Source: DASXTS01 sp036505275 (GTDB taxonomy: Bacteria > Actinomycetota > Actinomycetes > Mycobacteriales > Pseudonocardiaceae). Taken from it: DNA of 6,132 nucleotides. This document shows, one piece after another, positions 5,532 to 6,132 of this stretch. Positions within the stretch are counted from its first letter, which is position 1, and each line of letters begins with the position of its first letter. The notes below the pieces were generated by a model. The model worked only from the letters and a program-made list of their open reading frames with translations. It was not told the DNA's origin and did not search any database. The stretch covers positions 1-6,132 of the forward strand of contig DASXTS010000314.1 in the NCBI GenBank assembly GCA_036505275.1, read 5' to 3'. The translations under genes and the position numbers were made by a program.

Positions 5532-5990
5532 TCACACTGGTAGGCATCTGGCTTCGACCGTGCAGGTCCCCACGACCTCAAGCCCGACCCCGGCAGATGG
5601 CACGTACAGCACCCGGAACGACGGCACCGACGCCGTGACGCTCGCTCCGATGCTGAGCGTGGGGTTGGTCTCCACGGCGTTGATCAGCACGTCGAGCAGG
5701 GCATAGATGCGTGTCCTGGCTGCGGCCGTGTCCCCGTCCCCGCGCAACGCGTAAGCAGCGCAGGTGACGGTCACTGTTTCGCCGCGCTGCGCGGGCCCGA
5801 ACGCGTTCGCGGCACGCTCGGAGAAAATGGCCTCAGCACTGCCCTCAGGGTCCGCGTCGTAGCCGATGTGGATGGCGTCCCGCGTGTCCCCCGACGGGGC
5901 GGGCCCGTCCCACACGACCACATCCGGTGGGACGGCCGCCTCCACTAAGGCCACCAGAGCGTCGACGACTGCGGGGGCGCGGGACCCCAC
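5532..5990 (-). CDS. Tail terminator-like protein
   Basis: This 152-residue protein matches the pattern of tail terminator (lambda gpU-like) proteins of actinophages, which cap the tube at its head-proximal end and form the joining surface for the capsid. The N-terminal helix (VVDALVALVEAAVPPDV) is followed by DAIHIGYDAD at about 38-47, RGETVTVTCAAYALRGDGD at about 69-87, a helix ARTRIYALLDVLINAVE at about 91-107, and a final strand pair VGLEVVGTCTVEARC. This helix-strand-helix-strand layout is typical. The GTG start (5990-5988) immediately follows the TGA of the upstream gene with no gap, and there is only a weak ribosome site, so coupled translation is likely. The stop is TGA at 5534-5532. 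Identification is by pattern and gene order. Confidence 0.8.
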   Translation of the reverse strand: MGSRAPAVVDALVALVEAAVPPDVVVWDGPAPSGDTRDAIHIGYDADPEGSAEAIFSERAANAFGPAQRGETVTVTCAAYALRGDGDTAAARTRIYALLDVLINAVETNPTLSIGASVTASVPSFRVLYVPSAGVGLEVVGTCTVEARCLPV

Positions 5991-6132
5991 TCAGGCCACC
6001 ACGGGCGCGCGCGGGCCTAGAAGTTCTTTGGCCCGGTTCGGGATCGCGTACCCCATGCCAACCAGGGAGCGGTCGAAGCGGTCGGCGTCCTGGCCGCCGA
6101 AGCGGCGGGTGCCCATGGTGCCGCGCTGGGTC
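5991..6132 (-). CDS. C-terminal end of an unrecognised head-tail region gene (partial)
   Basis: An open frame enters from the right edge and ends at TGA 5993-5991, giving the last 46 residues. It contains MGTRRFGGQDADRFDRSL followed by GMGYAIPNRAKELLGPRAP. The stop directly abuts the GTG of the tail terminator-like gene. By position it could be a head-tail connector, head closure or minor capsid protein, but nothing in this short end identifies it. It was read directly from the reverse strand; the start lies outside the window. Confidence 0.65.
   Translation of the reverse strand, partial: TQRGTMGTRRFGGQDADRFDRSLVGMGYAIPNRAKELLGPRAPVVA

Noticed and set aside
1..6132. CRISPR arrays, tRNA genes, insertion sequences or toxin-antitoxin pairs
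   Set aside because: No regularly spaced repeats, tRNA-like cloverleaf segments, transposase motifs or small paired toxin-like genes were seen on either strand.

Overview
The window is part of the structural (tail) module of a siphovirus, most likely a prophage or temperate phage of a high-GC actinobacterium. The DNA is GC-rich with strong G/C bias at third codon positions, GTG and TTG starts are common, and the proteins have the style of tail proteins from Streptomyces, Pseudonocardiales and mycobacterial phages. No integrase, repressor, tRNA or attachment site is visible, so prophage versus free phage cannot be decided here. The resident lipoprotein gene leans towards a temperate lifestyle.

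Nine of the ten genes read on the minus strand, so the virion operon runs from right to left. From 6132 downward it holds: the 3' end of an unrecognised gene (stop at 5991), a tail terminator-like protein (5532-5990), a small beta-rich probable virion protein (5169-5513), a small acidic-tailed unknown protein (4837-5169), the major tail tube protein (4411-4830), an HK97 gp10-like protein (3408-3911), a G-like tail assembly chaperone (3091-3411) with a T-like second part in the -1 frame (about 2966-3133), an 815-residue tape measure protein with an embedded lytic transglycosylase domain (522-2969), and the start of a distal/minor tail protein (1-521, continuing off the left edge). Most junctions overlap or are nearly adjacent (ATGA, TGATG, TTGA, TGA|GTG, TAA|GTG), as in a single translationally coupled late operon.

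The exception is a plus-strand gene at about 3959-4414, placed exactly between the tail tube gene and the gp10-like gene. It encodes a secreted lipoprotein with a small beta-rich domain. It reads against the operon and shares a CTAG palindrome with the tail tube gene, so both genes stop on the same four bases. This is the arrangement of a moron (cargo gene), possibly expressed in the lysogen to alter the cell envelope or exclude other phages. That role is inference.

The tail proteins fit together as follows. Tube subunits polymerise around the tape measure, which sets tail length. The two chaperone forms coat the tape measure before polymerisation, the terminator caps the tube at the head-proximal end, and the distal tail protein begins the tip. 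The lytic domain in the tape measure probably opens peptidoglycan during DNA entry. There is no stretch of more than 300 bases without a gene.
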